Origin: Ryuthela nishihirai
Taxonomy: Eukaryota; Arthropoda; Arachnida; Araneae; Heptathelidae
Direction of reading: 5' to 3'
NCBI GenBank assembly: GCA_038380435.1
Contig: JAWZYU010000028.1
Location: forward strand, 45,505,095-45,569,094
DNA: 64,000 bases
This document shows, piece by piece, positions 58,507 through 64,000 of this stretch. Position 1 is the stretch's first letter; every line of letters begins with the position of its first letter. The translations under genes and the position numbers were made by a program. A model generated the notes under the pieces. That model ran no database searches and was not told where the DNA came from. It worked only from the letters and a program-made list of their open reading frames with translations.

Positions 58507-58889
58507 GGGGGCGGGGGCGGCTCAGTCGGTAGCGCGTCAGGCTCGTAATCTGTAGTTCCCAGGTTCGAGTCCCAGCTGGGTCAGCGTTGAGATTTATCTC
58601 CGCAAAATTCCCCGCCCTGCCCACGGTCAGTAGGGGATACCGATGGGCTTGGAAAGGCCGTCGTCCGTCGGATGGGACATTAAGCCGTGGCCCCGTGTGT
58701 GGGAGAGCCATACCCTGTGCACGTTAAAGAACACGCTGGATGGCCTTGACGGGAGGCTACCATCTGTCTCCCAACAGCTGTTCCAGTGGGTCCCTTCCCC
58801 CAACCTTCTCTGAGCCTTCGGGGTCCATGTGACCTGGCCATTTAGCCCATGGTGTGCAAAAAAGTGCCGCTCAGAGGTAAAACAACCCA
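58507..58889 (+). repeat. SINE-A, single module (copy 2)
   Basis: Same insertion as 38697-39080, with the same 13-bp TSD at 58493-58505 and 58890-58902. Confidence 0.93.
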
Positions 58890-59032
58890 AATAACCACTA
58901 TAAGTAAAACCCCACTATAAATCTGCAACGTTTTTTTTTCTGTATTGTTTACAAGTGAACTTTACGATTTAATTACCTCCTAAATTAACGCGAACATTAA
59001 TTCTTCCTTCTCCTATTTCCATCATTTCAGAG

Positions 59033-59660
59033 TCGACAGTTGCACCCGTGAGGAAGCATCCTGCCTCTCCTCCATGTTCCGAAAACTACTAAAAGCCTCC
59101 TTGCGACGAGTATCACTGACAGTTCCTCATCCTAAAGCTCGCGCAGCAGCCCACCGGGAGGGGCGCTAACAGTCTCTCCTCGTCAGCTTCGGAGCACTGC
59201 TGCCACCGACGCTAGTCAAACTGTGCCCGCAACAGTCTTCAGCCGCTGGCGACGGCGGCGACCTCGATCCGACGGCGGCAGCAGCAGCTGCAGCTTCGGC
59301 ATTCGAAGGAGCATCTCCACTCGAGAACAGACACTAGGCGGCAATAACTGCGGAAGACGCACGTGCTTCCAGGTCCGGAGGGCAACTTCGAGAGGAGGCT
59401 CGCGTTCTGTGTGCTCGTTCTCCGTCATCCTAGGATTCTCCTCTTTGCTCTTCGTCCTCTCCCGCACGGATAAGGAGAGTGCGCGTGTGTGAGAGGGGGG
59501 GAGTGTCATAGACGGTGATGAGAGAGGACATGGTTCGCCCATCACTTTCTGGACGAGGATGCGCCGCTCTTAATGTGTCCAGCGAGTCCCTAGACAGAAC
59601 ACGTGGTCTGCGCTGCGAACAGATGCACCAGCGTTCCTCTACGACGACGCGTTGTTGCTT
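59033..59660 (+). promoter_or_regulatory. CpG-rich block (copy 2)
   Basis: Counterpart of 39225-39850, nearly unchanged. The few substitutions do not look codon-biased. Confidence 0.3.
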
Positions 59661-59701
59661 TCTTTAATGTGTGTTGCTATCTCTAAAGGAGGGATTCATC
59701 A

Positions 59702-60690
59702 TAGATCGTCCTTGTGCTTCTTTGGTTGCTTCGTTCAATAAGGGACTTAATTTGAAGATGATGACGATGAAGAAGAGTTGATGTAGATCATCCTTGTCCT
59801 TTTTTTTGACTCCTTCGTTTAGTCAGTGACTTGATTTGAAGATGATGAAGAAGAAGGAGAGTTAAAAAGTTGGAAAAAAATCATACTTTTGGCTGCTTCT
59901 TTCAATGAAGGACTTAGTTGGATGCTTGAGAAGAAGATCCGATTGAAGACGGAGATGATCCTTGTTCATCGGACGGCTTTGTTAAAAAAACTATTTAAAG
60001 ATGATGATAATGACTAAGGAGAACTGACCTAAATCATCCTTGTGCGTTTTGGACTGCTTCGTTCTTAAATTGAAGATGATGAAAAAGAAGTGGATTTGAA
60101 AGGAAACAAATCATCCTTGTGCTTTTTTTTTTGACTATTTCGTTAAATAAAGGACTTAATTTGCATATGATGAGATGGAGTCTAAGAAGAAGAGCTGACT
60201 GAGGATGCAGATCATCCTTGTGTGTTTGACGTTTCAGGAAAGGACATAAATTGGAGAAGATGAGTTCGATACTGATAATGAGATCAATAAGGACGTAATC
60301 ATCATTGAACGTTTTACTGCATCGTCCAACAAGGGGCCTGATTTGAAGATGATCAGGTGGACGATAAAGAAGAAGAGCTGAGTAAGGATGTAGATCCTCC
60401 TTGTGAGTTTAGTTGCTTCATTTAATAAGAGATTTAATTGGAAGGCAATGAGTTGGATGATGATGATGGGCATAGGTCATCCCTTTGAATTTTATTGCCT
60501 CGTTTAATAAGATATTTAATTTGAAGATGATGATTCTGTGATGCTGGAGATCTAAATAAGGTCGTAGATCATCATTAGCTGATTCGCTTAATAAACGACT
60601 TATTTTGGAGCTGATGATCATTCATTGGAAGATGATAAATATGAGCTTAGGATGTAAGATGATTTTTGTGTGTCTACTACTTCATTAAAG
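59702..60690 (+). repeat. degenerate ~87-bp tandem repeat (copy 2)
   Basis: Counterpart of 39893-40885, with the same unit order. Confidence 0.75.
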
Positions 60691-63600
60691 CTGATTGGGC
60701 TTAAATCTCACTCCCCCACCATTTTTCTTTTTTTTTTTTCGAAATAAGAAATTAATTCATTCAATAATTAAATTAAATTATAGTTGTTTATGAAAACAAT
60801 TTCTTTTTCAATTCCTAAGTCTCTTGATTCAGAGATGTGATGATATATATATTTGTCATTAATTTGAGCATCAAGAATTTTAAGAAGTGGCTATTAATAA
60901 GAAATAACAATAATAAAAAAAAAGTCAACTAAATTTTATTCGTTCCATATTTTGAAGATTATTCAGCGAATTGCTTGAAAATATCTTTGGAAATAAGTCT
61001 ATATAACGAAAGAAAAGGCTTAGAAAAAAACATCATATTTTTATACTCTACTAGTGTTTATCTGTGATTGTTAGAGTTTAAGTCAATCATTTCTTAGTAT
61101 TGTTGAAACAGAAGAAGAAAACCTTTCCTAATTGCCTAAGAATGTGACATTTCGTTTAAAGAAGTTTTATTTCCTATGGTGACAAATTGCGTTGATAAAG
61201 AAGGCTATAAATGAAGGAAATTAAAGAACAAATTTCTTAAGAGGTAGGATCTTTTGCTTAATAAAACAGCATCAAAATAGTTTAGTGTGCAAAATATTCA
61301 GATTAAAATTAATGTTCTCTGAGTTCATTATAAACATCATAAAAAAAACTTACAGTGAATTTTTGAAATTGGACTATAACACTGCTATTAAATCTAATCT
61401 GTTAAAATAGGTTTCAAATTGTGTCGAAGTATTAGTAAATTCGTGCCAAGCAGATAAATGTCTTTTTCTAAAAAAAAAAATGATTTTCAAGAAGGATTTT
61501 AGAAACAACAGATAAGCTCCTCAGAAAACTAATTAATTTTAAAAAAAAGAAAGCACTTTTTTAGGTTACTGTGAAGAAATGTCAGTGGTAATTTGTTGCA
61601 ACTTTAAAACACATTGGTTATTACACTGATTCTTGCACGACTTTGTCAAGTTGCGGTTTATTAAATTTGCATTGTTAGGTAACGGGAAGAACTACAATAA
61701 ATTTCCATTTCGCGTAACAATAGCTGGTTGCTTGTGAATTAATTCATTGTCGGTTCTCTGTTATGAAATGCGTTCTGTTGTTACCAGCGAAACATAACGC
61801 AATAATAAAAATCTTTAAGACGAGTTTTCATAAATGGTTGATGGAAATAAATCCTTACTTGATATCTGCAGAAACAAATGCTGGTGATTTTATGCGTCTC
61901 TATTTCCATGTGGCATTATTTGAATCGGATTGCGGCTCGCTAGAGATTTAATCTATTTAAAATGCATCAAATTTCTTTGCATTGATCGTTTCTCGCGATG
62001 CGGTAATATGAAGGCGGTGGAAAAATATTAAAAAAAGAAAAGGAAATACTCGAAGAAACCAAAACTAAATAATTGGAAAAGCCGCTGGAAGAAAATTGAA
62101 TTGAAAAAAAAAAAAATCTATCTGTTGTTGATATTATGTTCAGTTTTTGAAACTAGTAATGATACATTTTAGTTTTTCTTTCAATATCGTTTATCTTTTT
62201 TAAAGTTACTTTAACAGCAAATTTCCTGGAATAATTTTCTGGTTGCACCATTTTGTGATTTGATCGAAATTAAATTTTTGTGGGAAAAGTGAATGTGAAT
62301 TCGCTCGATACGACGGGTATGAAAATCTTGAAGAAAAACAGATATTAATGTTACAATTCTTTTAGGATTTGGAAAAAAAAAAAAGGAAAAATAAAAGAAT
62401 TCCGTCTAGTGGTATCCGGTGTGGAATTTGTATATCAAAAGAATTTTGCGTACTGAAACAAAAAGGAATTGAGAATGGCAAGAATATAACATATTATTTA
62501 TACATTTCGCGTCGCAGTCTATTCTTGGATGATACAGGGTACTTAAGAGAAAGAATATAAGAGAATAATTGACTCCGTAAAATTAATTTCTTGTTGAAAA
62601 AACTACGTCATTAAATATATATATATCCCTATGAGACATCTTTGACCGAATGAAATTGTCGATTGTGAAATATACTGAGATTTGATTTATTATACAGTGA
62701 GAAAATTATCATACTGTTGATGTAGATGATCCAATTATTCGATTTGCGTACAAATGAAGAGACAGAATTTGCTACATGTGTAAAAAACGATAGTTGAATT
62801 TGAGAGGGTAAAAAAATTTGAGAGTTTTTTTTACTGAAGAATATTGTGATTTGTTAACAGAACTAAACAATGGAGGATAAAAATAGAATTCATTATTTTA
62901 GTTTTTTACAGAGAGACACCGTTATAATACTCGTTGTTGATAAAAAAAATGAATCGAGTTTTTAAGTGAAAAATAAACAGATATTGTTTGTTATCGAATT
63001 ATTTAACTTGATTTCTGTCTACTGAAATACTTTATGACTTTTCAGAATGATTTGAGTCACTATAATTATGATAACTCTGCTTTTGACGGTGAAATTAGTT
63101 TTTTTAAGTAAATGCCATCTTATGTTTCACATAAGCGATTTTGCTTAAAAAATTTCTTGAAGTTGTGGATTAAAGAAAAGCATTTGTGCTTTTGAAACTC
63201 CAAGTATCCGAAATGAAGTGATGTCTAAAATGAATTGTGCCGAAAATGTGACGTTATTAATTGTGCAGAGATTTTGGTAGGAAAATACATTGAAACATTA
63301 ACGGCCAAAAATACGAAGTGGTGTTAATTCATCGGTATATATTCAAAAGAAAAATCTAGAGAAATTGTTTGAATGAATACTGTTGTTTAATCTAATTGAA
63401 CCCGTCTAACAATTCCTAGGGAAACATTTGCTGTGACTACTGATTAATAGTGATTGTTGTGGCAAGTTGGCAAACGCAAAATTGCCAAGATGCAACTCGA
63501 ACAACAATGACAAATATTTTGAAGTGATTTGAACGTTCAGTTCCAAAACGTTCATTATTCAACAAAAGAGAAATTTCATTATTTTTACGTAACAAAACTT

Positions 63601-63906
63601 ACAGAATTTAAGTGTTAAGAGATTCTTATTAAAGAACAGATTTTTCATGTTACTGAGTTGAATATTCTACGTTTTTTGCTTCGGCGTTCGCATTCCAAGA
63701 ACGCTGAGACCTCGGCATTTCCACAACCTCTAGTAATCCCTTCGATAAGAAACGATATTTTCAATACTTACATCGATGCAGAATGAGTTCTTAGGGAAAA
63801 AGAGAAGATTGGATTTTTAATTAGGAATGAAGTTAGCCACATTTTTGTGCCGTCTCGAACAGTTGAGAAGAATGGTGTTTTCTTGTTTTTTGAAGTGAAG
63901 GGATTA
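60691..63906. other. unique AT-rich DNA (copy 2)
   Basis: Counterpart of 40886-44079. No gene recognised. Confidence 0.5.
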
Positions 63907-63933
63907 ATGTTCTCGACACGACAACAATCGACC

Positions 63934-64000
63934 ATGATGTGCAAAGTGCTCCTCGTTTTCCTACTCACTTTGGGGACTGTGAGAGGCAAGCATCTTCTTC
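63934..64000 (+). CDS. signal-peptide exon (copy 2), cut by window end
   Basis: Starts at the same ATG context as 44107 and encodes the same signal peptide as far as KHLL. No difference from copy 1 is seen in the visible 67 bases. The rest of the exon lies outside the window. Confidence 0.65.
   Translation, partial: MMCKVLLVFLLTLGTVRGKHLL

Larger units (their letters stand above)
56326..64000 (+). repeat. large duplicated segment, copy 2
   Basis: Collinear copy of about 36590-44173. Differences include an added run of ~20 bp at about 62984-63004 (TTTGTTATCGAATTA), small homopolymer changes and scattered substitutions. It begins exactly at the assembly gap and continues past the window end. 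Confidence 0.93.

Overview
This is a eukaryotic, repeat-dominated window with almost no coding content. Spliceosomal-type splice sites, tRNA-derived SINEs, Tc1-type transposase remnants, palindromic TA-flanked MITEs and long minisatellite arrays point to an animal genome. The Tc1 remnants and AT-rich background suggest an arthropod, possibly a chelicerate; that is inference from general resemblance, not a database match. A run of exactly 200 N (56126-56325) marks a contig join.

The dominant element is a tRNA-derived SINE, called SINE-A here. It is about 385 bp long, with a tRNA-like head (A box TGGCTCAGTCGG, B box GGTTCGAGTCC), a core, and a 168-170 bp 3' module starting GTTAAAGAAC and ending in an AACCC-type tail instead of poly(A). 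More than 25 copies or fragments lie on both strands, many with target-site duplications (TSDs) and several nested in each other. Many copies carry the 3' module repeated 2 to 8 times, always with the same junction (CCCAAC|GTTAAAG). A second SINE, SINE-B, has a Ser/Leu-type tRNA head and occurs at 45.2, 45.7 and 51.1 kb, with a 3' fragment at 29.2 kb.

Layout: 0-2.2 kb SINE-A modules and copies; 2.2-9.1 kb unique AT-rich DNA with nested and duplicated SINEs; 10.1-11.7 kb an eight-module SINE-A; 11.9-13.6 kb a decayed Tc1 transposase split by a SINE compound; 13.6-22.9 kb an 816-bp flank plus an 8.5-kb 47-bp satellite; 24.7-25.3 kb a 23-bp repeat; 26.4-27.0 kb a SINE-A with an internal 24-bp minisatellite; 26.9-28.5 kb a second, short copy of the flank plus 47-bp array; 28.6-29.1 kb a large palindromic MITE; 29.7-36.8 kb SINEs in unique DNA; 36.6-44.2 kb a segment repeated at 56.3-64.0 kb; 44.4-46.6 kb SINEs and MITEs; 46.8-51.1 kb a 49/46-bp array; 52.0-53.9 kb SINEs; 53.9-55.4 kb a 19-bp array.

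The only convincing host coding sequence is a first coding exon at 44107-44224 (signal peptide, then a GT donor). It is present again at 63934 up to the window end, inside the duplicated segment. Several tandem arrays appear to have grown from SINE-A sequence (3' modules, the 24-bp array, the 49-bp array). This suggests SINE-A acts as a seed for local satellite formation.
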